Notes: a model not told the origin generated them from the sequence alone. Counted from the stretch's first letter, positions 36,131 through 49,083 are shown. The stretch: DNA of 64,000 nt from Crotophaga sulcirostris (GCA_013397455.1 VYZB01000291.1:447395-511394), one strand, 5' to 3'. Numbers and translations are program-made.

Positions 36131-37987
36131 TTTTCCATTTGAGCAAGAGGAACGGCTGCAAATGGAACATTTATTAACACATGCACCTCACACACACAAA
36201 GAGCTATATTTACAAAGAATTAAACTTGAGAGCATGAAATAGCCTTGTAACCATATGACAAAGATACACTTAAAGAGATGTAAACACTAGGTGCAGGGAA
36301 ATTTGCCAGGTTAGAGTCAGCTGTATCACTCTGTTTTATTACTATACAACTGTTTACTGAGAAAAGACAGATGATTGCTGATATACTCTGTGTGTTATCA
36401 TAAGGGCTTGCTTGGGAGCTCTTTGAGACTGACAATTGTTACAGCCCTATGCAAAAACCTGGCCTGGGGAGTTGTTTTTCTTTTAATTCTTCTCTGTCCA
36501 TCATTCCAAAACATTAACAATTCTTTTAGAAAAACAAACTGGCAAAGCATCCTGAATGTTTTGTATCACCCCCATGAGACTCTCACTAAAGAAGTTTAAA
36601 TTATTCTTTCTTTTTCTTACAGGGTTATTGGTTTTGTTTCTTTCAAGGATAAATTTTTTAAAGTCTATCCCTTGTCTGGGCTATTTAAGTCCCAAGTTCA
36701 GGCATCCCTTCCCTGCTTAAGTCTCGGAATATGAAATATCTTTATAATAGTTCTCAGCTTAAATTCTGCTGCTAACAGCTCCTAGCAGTGGTTCCTAACA
36801 GGAAGTGGTGTTCCTGTGTCTCCCTGGAGATATGCAAAGCTGCCATCAGGTTGTCCTAACATGAGTGTGAAGGAACCCAAAAGAGGAGCCAATGCAGCAT
36901 GTGTGCCTCCCTCATCTGCCTTACCTCCAGGACTAAGAAAAACAGTTCCAGGTATCTGAGAGAATAGGCTTAGAGTATATTATGCTTCCTTTATCTTTAG
37001 GGGAGTCACAGTGCCAGGGCTGCATTGAGAGGCAACCTTCAACAATATTGTGCACTATTTCCAAGAGCAGATCTTTGAACTGAGGAGGAAAGAGTTATGA
37101 GTACAGGTGGAGTCATCTTCCCTCCACCCCCCACCTCCACTGCTGCAGACATCTGCACAGCAGGGAATTCAGGACCCAGTTCTTCCCATTTCACTTTAGA
37201 TATCCGAAGCACTTAAGTTATGAATCAAATTACTCTAATCTTCCTCTTTAATCAACAGAGAGAGTGAGAAGGATGTTCAGAAGGGCCAAATTATCCCTTA
37301 GGATCTCTTCAGGCTGGGATGAACCCAGGCTCTGCTGTCTGCTGTCTCTGAACCAAAAACCCACCACCTCTTCTCCCTCTTCACCATCTCTTTTCCCCTG
37401 CTTGTGCCAAAAATTTTGACCTTCTCTTAGATTCAAGTATTTTGCAATGTCGCGCCTGGGGACAGGAGGGAAAGGGTTCCTTATGGGTTCCTGATCTAAA
37501 TGAATTATTGCAAGACATTTTTTTTTTTAAAGTCTTGGAAAGGGGATTTGAAGCTATTGTATTTATCTGACCGTTATGAGCACTGTAAAACATGCTGTTT
37601 CACATTGTAACATAAGCTCTTTTTTAAAGTATACCCAGAGTATTTGTAATTGTTATCAGGCCCAGATGTATCCGAGTGTCAGCATGAAGCACTGAGAGTT
37701 GGCTCAGATGTACAGAATGTAATTAGCTCAAAGCCCTGTGCGCTTAGTTTGTAGTGGAAGCACAGACTGATAATAAAACCAAAAAAAATGAAAGTGGCAA
37801 AGGTTAAAATCTATTGTTCACAGTGCTAAAGCTGTTCTGGGGGAAGCCAGTGCCGTCTGCTGCAGTGCCGGAGTGCTCAGACTCCAAACGAGATCAGAAG
37901 TGAGCCAGTGACAAAGGTTAGTTCAAAATAGGTGATGATAGACTAACATTAAATTGACATTATTCTCACAGTAGTGGCCCAGACATT
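36131..37987. other. Noncoding, possible conserved stretch at its right end
   Basis: 37590-37920 (CATGCTGTTTCACATTGTAA, GATGTATCCGAGTGTCAGCA, GCAGTGCCGGAGTGCTCAGA) is complex and repeat-free. The remainder holds nothing identifiable. Confidence 0.5.
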
Positions 37988-38075
37988 TGTTCTATCTAGT
38001 CTGGTATCCTGCCTCTGACTTGCGCCAATCCCTCATGTGTCCGGAGGAAGAATAGCGTATGATCCACACACCCAC
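37988..38075. mobile_element. Possible old amniote repeat relic
   Basis: TCTATCTAGTCTGGTATCCT followed by GCCTCTGACTTGCGCCAAT, then GTGTCCGGAGGAAGAATAGC, resembles a repeat I recall from reptile and bird sequence (catctagtccagtatcctgtctccgacagtggcc...ttcagaggaagg). No family name assigned. Confidence 0.4.
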
Positions 38076-40239
38076 TTCCCACTGAGCTTCCAGAGACTTG
38101 TGAAATCCCAGATGTGGTGGGAGCGTGGTGATGGTACAAATGGTTCCTGAGCCGCATGGGAACCATCTCTTCACTGATGTACTCATGTATATGACTGCCA
38201 ACTTGCTTAGTTTGGGATTTTTTGTCTCTATGTTGTTTTTGTCATATCCAGGAAAAATCTGATTTTCTGATAGACACTGAGAACACGAGGACATCCCTCA
38301 TCTCCACCTACTGCTGCCCTCTACTGAGTGGGAGCAGAAACACGTGTCTGGGTTTCCAAAGCCCAGCTCTGCCTAAATTAAAACCAGTCTCCTCTTGCTT
38401 GAGTGACTTTGAAGCAAGTGGATTTGATCTCTATCCCTACAGCCACTGTGACATTTCCAAAGGCTGTTGTATGCTCTGTGGTGACAAGCATGACTTTCCA
38501 AGGTGGCTACTGGCTTGTTAAAATACAGACACTTTCTGAGCTGATTGTTGTTAAGGAGACAAGTCTTAGCACTTGCAAAAAGCTCTTGTAGTTACACTGC
38601 TCTGCTCTGATATAATGCGTAGAGATGTGGGTGTATTTAAATTTAGATGTCTGCAGTTGCATCACATTCACAAATGCAATAAACAATATCTAATAACGTT
38701 AGTAAGGCACAGGCACATACCAGTTCACAACAGGAAATTCAGATCCGAGGGTGACACGCTGATCTCAACCCCCTCTGTTTAGAAAAAATAAGTCAGAACA
38801 GCTTGAGTGAAGGACAGAGTGTCACAGCCTTAACTTGAACATTTCCTGGCTTTTGTTGGTTTGTTTCATAGCCTTCACATTCCTTAAACATAGGTTTGTT
38901 TGATTTTAATTTCCTTTTCTTGGTTAAAAGAATGAAGAAACATGTTTGAGGGGTGCCCTGAGCATGATTTCTTTTCACAGCCACAGCTGAAATTTCCTAT
39001 GTTTGTTTTTTCTTTTATGAAATTAATGTTAAAGACGAACTTCTGGGGAGGTGATGCAGCCAGCTAGAGAGTGTGAGTTTTGAGACAAGAAGGACCATCT
39101 CAGGGCTGTACTGGTCATCCAGCTTGCAGTGGACTTCGGTTCAAGTTCTTCCATCTCAGGCCTTACTGAGGGCCCTTAGTCAAGACGTTGCATGTTAGAC
39201 TTTGCATGGGGATTGTGGTGTTACAGTGTCTAATTTTGTGAAATTTGTTTCCTGGCTGGTTAAAAAAAGCAAATTATGTAAAACCTATCTGTTTGGGTCA
39301 CACAAAAGAAGGGTCATCTTGACTGAAGTCAGACTGAAAGCAAGTCCAGTTATCTTCATTTTTTGTACAGCATTCATACTGAAGCACAGAGGTAGTGCTG
39401 TCTTAAAGCCTGTGTTTTTCAGAGCTTGTGAACCTTAGACCTGGCTTCACAGTTCAGATCCACCAACCACAGCCCTCTCCCAGACTCGTATTGCAGGAAA
39501 TATATAAATAAAAAAGTTCTGCTAAGTGAGAACCTTCTTTTGACTTTCAAATTGCTGTTAACACTCCACTTTATCTCTCCTACTCACTCCTTTTTTTTCC
39601 TAAATGGATTTCTGTAGAGGTACAACAGGCTTTGCCATTATCCTCTTTATATTTTCCCATGTAGAGCTACCTCTTGCAACTGTATTTCAAGAATTCACCT
39701 TACCTCCATGATGTTATTTTTGTTGTGATCCTTCTAATCCAATTACAGAGGATCATTCATGTACTTTCTATTTCTCTGGATTATTGAAAGGGACCCAGAA
39801 AGCTAAGAAAAGATTGCAGAGCCATCAAGAAATGGGCATGATAAAAAGGAGTGAGAGAAATGAAGGGGAGGGAAATTTTCTGTGGCATTGGCTCCTTTCA
39901 TTGGTGCTCATGAGGGGAATAGTTTCTGAAAGACTCTTCGTCCAGAGCCTGGATGCAAAGCTCAGCGAAGGTTATAAAATCGCGTTAGTGAGTGCAGTAA
40001 AACAGGCCTACAGGATGCTCCAAATGGGTTATCTATAACAGTGAAATGGCACAAGGGCAGAGATGAGGGGAAAATGGCAGCTTTGAAATGACTTCGAGAG
40101 CTTCTCAGAAAGGGAATTCTCCCCACCCACTCTGTTCCTTCTCTCCTGGGATTTTGCAGGCTCTCACACCTCCAATTACTGATTAATTTTTTCCCCTCTA
40201 GCCTCAGTTCTGCAAAGTCAACATGGCTTATGAAAATCA
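38076..40239. other. Noncoding, CTCF-like site only
   Basis: Apart from the site at 38314, no repeat body or exon was recognised. Open frames of up to 100 codons at 37992-38521 overlap on opposite strands. Confidence 0.55.
38314..38327 (-). promoter_or_regulatory. CTCF-like binding site
   Basis: On the minus strand TCAGTAGAGGGCAG matches 13 of 14 positions of the CTCF core CCASYAGRKGGCRS (first base differs). CTCF organises insulators and loop anchors. Weaker 11-12/14 matches lie at 18628-18641 and 42685-42698. Motif evidence only. Confidence 0.45.
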
Positions 40240-40700
40240 AGTTGTATTCTGTATACTTAATACATCATCTCTAAGAATAATCATTTTGGAATCTGAACTT
40301 GTTTCTGTTATCTGGTTCAGCTTGACAATGATTTATGAAGCAGGAAACAAGACAGCTTCATTTTCATAAGGCAGCCTGAACCTTCTGGACAAGGAAGAGC
40401 TCTGAAAGTTGTTTTGACTAGTAAACTGAAACAAACATGACACAAAAGTCAATACAACTGCAACATCAGCCTCTCATTTTACAAAGTAACTTTCCACGGC
40501 TAGAGCAAGCTGACAGTCAAAATGTTGTGATATTCGATAACATTCTGCATCTTCACTAATTACAACTGCAGGGTACTCGCCGTGATGGACATTTTAGATG
40601 CAAACGAAATACATGGCAGCCATTCACAAAGCATGTCTGGGTAGCAGTTAAAAGGACACTGTCATCGCATTTGGCTTACATTTATTCCTGTAGATAGAGA
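40240..40700. promoter_or_regulatory. Candidate conserved noncoding element
   Basis: Long repeat-free block: AATAATCATTTTGGAATCTG, TTGACAATGATTTATGAAGC (SOX-like ACAATG), TTCCACGGCTAGAGCAAGCT, GTGATATTCGATAACATTCT, GTACTCGCCGTGATGGACAT. No frame above 60 codons spans it. Enhancer-like by texture only. Confidence 0.35.
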
Positions 40701-43099
40701 TATTACACATTACATTTGAACATTAATCTGGACTTATATTAGCTCTCTGAAAATATAAACTGAGTTATGTGAATCTGTACATGTTTATTTGGTTATGTGT
40801 GTGTTGAAATACATGTAATTGATTCTTTGGAATTTCATTCTGTATTTGCTGCCATTATGCAAGACTGAGAAACTCAGAGATGCAATTCCCATGAAGATCT
40901 TTGAAAAAGCCTTACAATTTTAGTTCAAGTAGACTCCCCACCCATTGCTAGTAATATAAACCATATGGCATGTGCCAGAGACAATGTAGAGATATATATA
41001 TCTGCTGTTTAGCTTATTGCAACTCCTTTTAATGTGTGATAAGTAATACAGATAGTACAAATGTTTCCATATTAGATTAATTTATTTTGAGCCTTTCCTT
41101 AATGATTTATAAAACAAACTAGCAAAGTGAACATGGTGGAATACATGAAATGAGGCAAACTGAAAATTTTTGAGTTATTTAAAATGTCAATTGAAAAGAT
41201 TTATTTTATATTATGTCTAAACAGACACCCAGAAAGTGAAGTTGGTCTATCCACTAATATTTTTCAGACCTAGCTGAAATATTTTGAAGTCTATTTTGGA
41301 GGATTTTTTTTTTTTTAAATTGATGCTAACTCTCTAGATTGCTATTATTGTTAAAGGCAATGCTTTAGATAAATGTATTATATTTTTAATTTGATGGTAA
41401 ACAGTCAAAGTTTGTTTTTCATCTAGGTTAAACTGACACTAAATCAACTCCCGATTTTGAAATGGCATATTTAGAAAACAGAACCATGATTGCTCAGGAA
41501 AATCTATTAAATAACATGGTCAGTCAAATTTATGCAAAAAGTGTCTGTTCCAACATTTCTTGAAATCAGGTGTCAGTAGACCCCTAAATAGACTAGAAGA
41601 TACCGTGGCATATTGCAGTCCTTGAGGAAGAGGGAAGTGGCAAGGAGCTGCTTATTTAATCATTTACATTCTTTATCACAAGGAGGGCTTCCAAGAAAGC
41701 AAAGCTGGGCTGTGCAAGGCCTTTTTCTGTGTTCTCACTGGAGCAATCAGGAGTAGCCCCACTTTAAATCCGTATGCCTGAGAGGTCAGAAACATGTCCA
41801 GAATTGCTCTTCGCACTACACATCTGCCTCCCTAGAGCTCTTCTTATTCGTATTCTCTAGCTGTGGGCTCGCGTGTAGCTCCGCTGATTTTTACAACGCA
41901 TGGTTCATGGCATAATATCACGTATGGGGGCCAGTGTACCCAGGAGCACTGTGATAGGTGTGTGGGTTGACAGAGGACATGTGTGTAAGTCTGGTGAGGC
42001 AGTGGTGATTTGACTCAATGGTACTCTTGGGGTATAATGTATCTTTGCTTCTCTTCCTCCCCCCAAATGTGATTTTTCCTGTCCGCCCACTCCCCCTCCC
42101 TTTTTTTTTTTTTTAAACCAGTAAAACCAAGAGCTCAGAACACTTGGAGAATATTTGATTTTTGAAGCTTTACAGTCAAGTCAGTCAAATGTGGGCTAAA
42201 AAGTACTGATCTTTCAGTCCCAGCATCAGTACGGAAGTAGATTGTGTACTTGACTTTAACAATCTTCCAAGATATAAAGCCATTTGACTGAGGTCATGCT
42301 TAAGATAATAAAACTCTCTTTGATGAGGTTCATTTACATATTTGTTTTCCTTGTCTGAGCCCATTTTTTTGTATAGATTTAGTGCAGTTGTTTACAATGC
42401 TGGAATTTTTATGATTAAGGTCATACATGAGAATATTTACAACGTCAGGAATAAACACGACTCCTATTTAAGAAGCATATCCTGCTCCCAAATGAGATCC
42501 AAGCCCTGCTTATAATGTCATGCATTTGTAGAGCACTTAATAAATGTTTATTTTCAAATACAATTATAAACAATTCTTGCATTGTTGCGGTGGGACGCAG
42601 ACTTTACATCTCTTGACGTTAGCGCAGTAGATATCCATTAGGCAATATATGACTCTTTTAGAGGTAGTGTGACCTCCAATCCTGTCTGCAGAGGGCAATC
42701 CCTTGCTTTGTGACACCCTGGCTTGCAAATGATGCCTTCACTCGTATCTCAAAGGGCCTAAGGAAATGCTCTAAATACACAAATACACGTGTACATGTCT
42801 TGGATATTTAAAAGAAATTAAAATTAGCATACCACCTTCAGGCCACCATTACCTGCTGAGAATGATGAATTTTGGGGTGATGGAGCATATGGTCAGTTGA
42901 AACAGTAGCGATAAATTGAATGTTTTCAGAAGAGTGACCAAGAAGTGGGGTTTGTTTTGTTCGTTTTGTTTTGCTTTCCGGCTCATGGCTCCTGCCCCAC
43001 TGTATGACATCCACAGACATTCTGGCAGCAGACCTCTCTTCTTGGAGGGACAGAGAAGAAAAAAGAATCACCAGAAAAAACAATGGGGAGATGTAACAC
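40701..43099. other. Noncoding, part may be conserved
   Basis: 42280-42620 (TTACATATTTGTTTTCCTTG, TTTACAACGTCAGGAATAAA, TTGCATTGTTGCGGTGGGAC) is repeat-free and regulatory-looking. T14 at 42101 and a weak CTCF-like match at 42685 are also present. Confidence 0.5.
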
Positions 43100-43900
43100 G
43101 TGGACTGTAATTAGATGAGGAAGCCATTAATTATGATGTTTCCAATATCCTCTAAAAGGGTTGCCCACCCCTAACTACATATTTATACATATTTACTTGT
43201 TAATCAATAAAGGAAAATGGCTACATTATTTTGATTAAAACATCAACCAAATGTGTGGCAATAAAATCAAATTTCAGGGGGGAGGTAAAAAAACAGGAAA
43301 GAAGAGAGAGAGAATGAGAGAGATAGCTATGTATGCCTTCCTCCAGACCATGATATATGATATTTTCAGGCTGCTAGGAGAGCAGACACATTAAGAAAAT
43401 AGTGCTAATGATATTAAAGTACTTTACAAGGCTTGTTACTAAGCGCTGACAAACCTGTCAAGTGTATAATGTAGGAGGCTATTGTAGCGTTCTCAGAAAA
43501 CCATACCTCTGCCCCATTTCAGTGCAATCTCCTAATAATGGAGCTGCTATAAATTCTAGCCAGCAATGGGACAGACTCCTGGCTTCTCACCCCAATGTGA
43601 AGACATGATAAATATAAAAGAAAATGGCTGTCAGTTTTGGCGCCCGAACCTTATTACAAAGTCTTAATCTTACTGGCCTCAGCACCTTTTATCACCGCCT
43701 TGTTATGAGCTGATGGCTTTTTTATTTGCTGGGAGATGGAGGATGTGTCATTTGATGTCCTTTTATGTAGCCACTGCTCTGTCCTCTCATGGAAAAAAAA
43801 AATCTTTTTTATATGTTTATTACAGTAACCGATTAAATGCAAGGTTCATACTGTGTTTGGTGCAAGCATCCTCCTGGTTGATTTTTTGCAGAAACTTGGA
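43100..43900. promoter_or_regulatory. Candidate conserved noncoding element
   Basis: Segments such as AAGCCATTAATTATGATGTT, TAAGCGCTGACAAACCTGTC, AATCTCCTAATAATGGAGCT (palindromic centre CTCC...GGAG) and TTTTATCACCGCCTTGTTAT. It contains the E2F-like site at 43635 and is interrupted near 43300 by a GA-rich microsatellite. No supported gene. Confidence 0.35.
43635..43644 (+). promoter_or_regulatory. E2F-like site in a putative conserved block
   Basis: TTTTGGCGCC matches the E2F consensus TTTSGCGC. CpG is rare here, so its retention is notable. Motif evidence only. Confidence 0.3.
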
Positions 43901-45089
43901 TTAGATGTGGAGTTATTAAGAATGTAGGCACAATGACGTGTTATTTTTATTTCCCAGCTCCTGGAACGTTGGCATCGCTGTTGGTGTTATTATTTATTAT
44001 TATTTTTTGTTTTGTTTTTCCGTATGGATTTTTCCCTTTTGCCAAGGTCAGAAAGAAACCATAAGTCCTGGTCATTCTCTTTCACTCTTTTCCCCCCTCT
44101 CTCTCTCTACCTTTCTCTTTGCAAGTGTCAGCCACAAAGATGATGGGCCTGTAAACAAAGTTTGACTCAAAACTCAGCTCAGGTTCAATCAGTTTGAACT
44201 TTAAGATGAGATATCTCACAATTATCTAAATATTATTCCTAAACCTCACAGCTGACTTCCTGTCTTCTTTGTTTATGGCAAACAAAAGACTGAACTCCAC
44301 TTGAAACAATGACCCTGACAGAGCCCTTATCCCCCCAAGAACTGCAGCAAAGTGCCAGCATCAGGTACTTAACTCAAGATGACATTGATGGGTTGCTTTC
44401 AAGCTGTGGCCAGAGACTCCATCACTTGTTCTTATCCTCAATCTGAAGATGGGGTGGCCTACTTTGTTGCTGCAGAGGAGTCCCCTCCCTCTGATTTTGT
44501 CTGCCAGATGGTGACCAGGCTCTGAGCAGGGCTGGACCCATTAGCTGAGCTCCCCATCTAGCGGCTGCCAGCATGAGGGGACTGGGGGGGCCAGCAGGCA
44601 AGAGCTGAAGCAGGATCTGTCACCCTCCAAAGGGGCAAAGCTAAACCAGGGAAGAGGGCAAAAAGCAAAAAAAAAAAATAGAGAGAAAAAGAACAATTTA
44701 TCAAACCATGTATCAGTGAGGGCAAATTTGTCTTCTCTGAGGGTCAATCTGGGCACCTCTGTACTGCACATTGACTTTCCCTAGACCCCAACACCTGCTG
44801 CAGGTACTCACAGCTCATGAGGATAGAGAGTGTATTCCCACACAAACGCACACAAGCATCCCATGCTCTGTAACACAGAAATGCTCAAAGAAATATGCAA
44901 AATATGCACACAATCTCCTGTACGTACTCCTGTTTACTGTAAAAGCTCCAATAGGCAATGGCCATATTTAACCCATCACCATACAGGCACTTTGTCAAGG
45001 AAGCTCCTTGAAAAATGTATTTTGAAATCTAAATGGATTCAGGAGACAATGCAGTAGGAACAAGAAATACAAAGTTGTTTAAAGACATC
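43901..45089. other. Noncoding, nothing recognised
   Basis: TTATT-type and CTCT-type low-complexity runs occur at 43990-44110, and a G-rich patch at 44576-44600. No gene. Confidence 0.55.
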
Positions 45090-45165
45090 TCTATTTTGCC
45101 TCAGCAGGTGAGTGGCAGAGCTAGGAAGAAAATATTCTTGAGTTTGAGATTCACCTGAGCCAAAC
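45090..45165 (-). mobile_element. MIR-like SINE relic, reverse orientation
   Basis: CAGCAGGTGAGTGGCAGAGC followed by TAGGAAGAAAATATTC, then GAGCCAAACTGGCTACTCTC, fits the reverse complement of the MIR 5' half ('cacagctagtaagtggcagagccgggattcgaacc...'). It abuts CR1 at 45256 after a short GATA-rich gap. Confidence 0.45.
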
Positions 45166-45255
45166 TGGCTACTCTCTTTCTACATATATTAGAAGACTTG
45201 TCATGTAGATAGTGATAGGTAGATACCAGATATATAGATACTGTGTATAGGTACT

Positions 45256-45522
45256 GACAGAGGAGGGGTAATGGGTCCAAGTTACTCCTGGGGAAATGCT
45301 GGCTGGACACAAGAGGAAATTTTTTCACAATACGTACAATTAGCCACTGGAATAATCCCCCCAGGGAAGTGGTGGATTCCCCAACACTGGACGCTTTTAA
45401 GATTCGGCTGGACAGGGTACTGGGCCATCTTGTCTATATCGTGCTTTTGCCAAGAAGGTTTGGACCCCATGATCTTTGAGGTCCCTTTCAACCCAGTATT
45501 CTCTGATTCTGTGATATATGAT
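45256..45522 (+). mobile_element. CR1 LINE 3' fragment (intermediate age)
   Basis: A second 5'-truncated CR1 fragment in the same orientation. It starts near GACAGAGGAGGGGTAATGGG, passes through an ORF2 C-terminal block readable from about 45348 as WNNPPREVVDSPTLDAFK, and continues into AGGTCCCTTTCAACCCAGTA and the tail TTCTCTGATTCTGTGAT. The upstream part (KRKFF, near 45311-45325) is in another frame, so small indels have accumulated. It is more diverged than the copy at 9.1 kb. As an ORF2 remnant without catalytic parts it has no coding function. Confidence 0.88.
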
Positions 45523-48500
45523 ATGAGGTTTATTTTTAACCTACAACTCACAGCCTACTAGGTTCCTATGAGTTGCATGGAGTTAGGCAGTTGAGTATAG
45601 GATGGAGACCCTACAGACCCTGATTACAGGAAAAGTCTGAGCCTGAGCTCACACGGTATTAGATATCAGAAACCATACTAGGGATCAAGTGCCTCTCTCC
45701 CTCCCCCTTGCTCAGACCTTTCCTGGCTCTGGAAGGAATTTCAATATGAGCTCCCAACATCCTGGAGACCACACTCAGTCATCCATAAGAACTGCTCAGT
45801 TCTTCTCAATAATGAGCTGTATATATAGCCCAGGGATGAACATAGCTGGAAGGTTGAGGTGTAGACCTTACAGTGAAAGGATCTTTCTCTCCCTTACCAG
45901 TTGCTAGGCATGTGCTGTATTGCTGAAGGGAAAGGTTAGGAGAGCCACAGCTTCTTAAGCTTGTTTCTGTGAAGATGTATCTGGTGATAAACATATTAGA
46001 AGAAGCACTGTGAAAGAGGAATGAATGGTTTGACCAAGGATATGCAAGGATATGCTAAGTTTCCTACAATTACATTTATCTCACACAATGCCACTCTCAA
46101 TCTCCTTATATCCCGAGGAAAAGGTGTTTCAATACCCCTTATTCTGGGTTATCATCCTGTTGTTAATATGCAGCTGAAGTAAAACAAAATGGTCCTTAAT
46201 ACATCCTGGGGTATTAGCTTGTTGCATATCTTTGGAAGTGTGTTTGCACTTTAAAAGCAACCTTCAGGGTGAGAGAGCACAGGAACAGTGGGATAGTTAC
46301 TGTAATAAGGCACTTGTGGTTTGCTACAGCACAAGGGGAAGAAAAACAATTGATGAAAAACTCAATAGGATGGGAAAGGCAAATTGCTTGGCTGGAGATT
46401 TAATTAAAAAGGAAACAGCCCTCCCCATTTAAAGGTCGGTTTGCACCCCTTAAATTACAAAAAAGAACTCGGGGCTGAAATCAACACGCAATGCATGTTA
46501 ATAAGAGAGAGCAGCAGGCTGCAGGACTGATCCAGCTCTTCTCAGGGCAGGGCTAGCAGGCTGTGAGACATGGCCAGTGCATGCCAACTATCACTGGGAC
46601 CTGACTCCTGGTGAAAGCTATGCACTGGCTACTACATAAGCTGCCTACAGTAGATATGATGCTAACCTGGATCATGTGAAACATACAGAAGGAAATATAA
46701 TGTGGCTTACGTCTCTGGTCTCTACCATTTTCCACCTCCTCCTCAATAGCCCTTTATATATTACTGTTGGCTTTGTGCAGCACTCTCAGTGCCATGAATG
46801 CATGTCTCCCATGGGAGAACTTGATGAAGGTTATCCATTGTCACCCAGTGTTAGACTGGGATGTCAGGACACCTTGAATGAACGGTTTACATGAGGTGCT
46901 GCTGCTTCTAAGTGCATCCTCGGAAAAACTGCCATTGCCCTTTGCTGAGAAAGTTAACATCATAAAGTGAAGGCTGCCTCCGACCAAATGGGAATGACAT
47001 TGCAGATTAAGGGCTCTTTAAATTATGCATTTAGTTCAGACTCCCGGGGAGACAGTATATGAGATAAAGCCAGCAGACTTACTCTGCAGTGTGGCTCTTG
47101 AACCAAAGACATTTTTAAAACATTTTTCCAAAGAAACTTCTGTCGAGGTAAAAAAAACCCTATCCAACAACAACAAATCCAAAGCAACAAAAAAATTTGT
47201 TCATATCTTTAAGTGTACGCATTATCCAAATGAAGAAAAAAAAGAGAAGTTGAGAAATGGGAAAGAGTATTTCTCAGGGCTTTAGCAGGATAGTGACTAT
47301 ATCCCAGTTTTAATGACAGGATTTTGATTTATTTTGAAATTCCTGTTAGCAGAACTAGGATTATGGTTCCCAAACCTTTATTAGATTGAAAATTCTCTTA
47401 TTTGCTTTCCAGGCTGATCACTCCCATAAACTCAATGTCCCTTGCAACACTGAAGTATTCAGGACACCCTCACAGATTTGAGCCAAAATTGGCTTGTTTC
47501 CCCTGTTTGCATGCAGCTCTGTAACCTGTAACTTCCTGCCTTCATTTAGCAGAGTTTAAATTGCAAATTCATGTTTCTTAAAAATGCTGTAACATCGTAA
47601 GTGGGACAGTTTTATGACAGCTCTGAATTACCAGACAATACTGACACATGCCGCGTGCACTTACTTTGCCTACCAGTTATGGCTGTATTTATCTGCCCAT
47701 ATGTCACTCTGTGTCTAACGCATCTATTTACCACATTGAGATGGATATTCCAAAATTGAGGGCTCTTAGTGCATCCTTTGGAATTACAAAGAAACCCCAA
47801 AAACTTGTTCCTCAGATAATTTATTTTACAGATCATAATTCTGCCTCTTTTAGGGATTTTGCATGCATCTTTCTACAGTTCCTTTATTTCCAGATGACAC
47901 TGATTTGGAACTCTTCCCTGACAGGCAAAATGGGCTGGGTCTTCATTTTTTTTTTTGATGGTAAAACACAGAAACGGCACTCACAGGTGTCTGTAGGTGA
48001 ATACGGGTTGACTTATGCAGAAGATATACCCCCTTGGCTGGTGGAGAGACATAGTAATTCAAAAGGAACCTTCACCAAAGCTTTGTCAGTCTTTCTCATC
48101 CTCTTTCCCTCCTCCACAGACTCACACACTCAACCCAAAATGTTGTGAGCTTCCCTGTCCTGCTTTCATGCAGCCAGCTGGCACCAACCAGCCACATTTC
48201 TGGTGAAACAGAGAAGTTCTCAACACAAAGCCACACCAGGAGGGACAGGCAGCTGGGGGAGAGATGTTCCACATAGTCATTGCAGCCAAAGCAGTTTTAA
48301 TAAGCTCTGAAGATACTCCTGGATATTTTGTCCAAACTAGAAAATGCAACTGACTGGTAGATCTACTCTCTTTGAGGTGACAAAACCTGGCTTTCAATTT
48401 ATGCTGGAATTTCAATATGGTTTTGTAGCTTTAGTTGTATTTCTGAAGAGCAGGCAGTAAAAGTTCCAAAAAACATATAAGATTGTCAAATTTGCAGAAG
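45523..48500. other. Noncoding, long fortuitous frame
   Basis: The window's longest frame (166 codons, + 47648-48148) has no recognisable domain and a phenylalanine run made by a T11 tract. By my rough estimate one frame of this length is expected by chance in 64 kb of AT-rich DNA. AAGGATATGC is tandemly repeated at 46036-46054. Confidence 0.6.
46920..47060. promoter_or_regulatory. Weak candidate conserved noncoding element
   Basis: GGCTGCCTCCGACCAAATGG, ATGACATTGCAGATTAAGGG and TTAAATTATGCATTTAGTTC adjoin without repeats. Texture only. Confidence 0.2.
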
Positions 48501-48627
48501 ATAAATATATATATGTAAACATGCACACATATATGGAGAGAGATAAAAGAAAAGAGGCTCAGAGAGAAAGAGAGAAAAACATACATATATTTAGATATAT
48601 GTATATTATACACACATATAAATATGC
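48501..48627. repeat. Mixed AT/AC/GA simple-sequence region
   Basis: Runs of (AT)n, (AC)n, (GA)n and ATACATATAT succeed each other for about 125 bases. This is low-complexity microsatellite DNA without an insertion body. Confidence 0.8.
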
Positions 48628-49000
48628 ATCTTTTTCAGGACCTTTAGCCAGATGTGTGATCTGTGTGTGATTCACCCGCATACTTTGCGTTTCAACTTAA
48701 TTGTTTTGAGCCAGAATTAGGGTGATCTTTATTCATCAAAAAGAAACCAAAATGTTCTGTCCAAATACACCAACAGATGCAGCTCCCTATGATTCAAATC
48801 CTGCATGAGTTTTGCATGAGCTGGAGTTGCCTGTACTCTAAAGGAATAATTTCTGCTGTCATAGAAGTGTTGCCATTCTGCAGTGAAACACAGCAACTGT
48901 GTAATGAAGCACAGAAATGCTTCACAGTAAGCCAGACCCAGGTCTGAAATGTAATATGTCCAACAGAGATCACCAGGGAGAATTTTGGTTAGTGGATTAT

Positions 49001-49083
49001 TTAGACTTTTCTTAAAATCTTTAGATTCTTTTAGAATCTTTTTAGATTTAGAATTTTTTTTAGAATATTTTTTAGAGTCTTTA
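49001..49083. repeat. Degenerate TTTTAGAATC-type tandem array
   Basis: Imperfect copies of a roughly 10-11 bp unit (TTTTAGAATCT, TTTTAGATTTAGAA, TTTTTTTAGAATA, TTTTTAGAGTC) lie head to tail. The opposite strand reads as a lysine/serine-rich open frame purely because of this repeat. Confidence 0.75.

Noticed and set aside
43638..43649. TGGCGCCCGAAC resembles a retroviral tRNA-Lys primer binding site
   Set aside because: Only 12 bases agree, the rest diverges, and no LTR, gag or pol sequence is visible nearby. An E2F-like word explains the match as well.
47648..48148. 166-codon open frame, longest in the window
   Set aside because: No recognisable domain, a phenylalanine run derived from a T11 tract and no promoter or splice support. 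A single frame this long is compatible with chance in 128 kb of two-strand AT-rich sequence.
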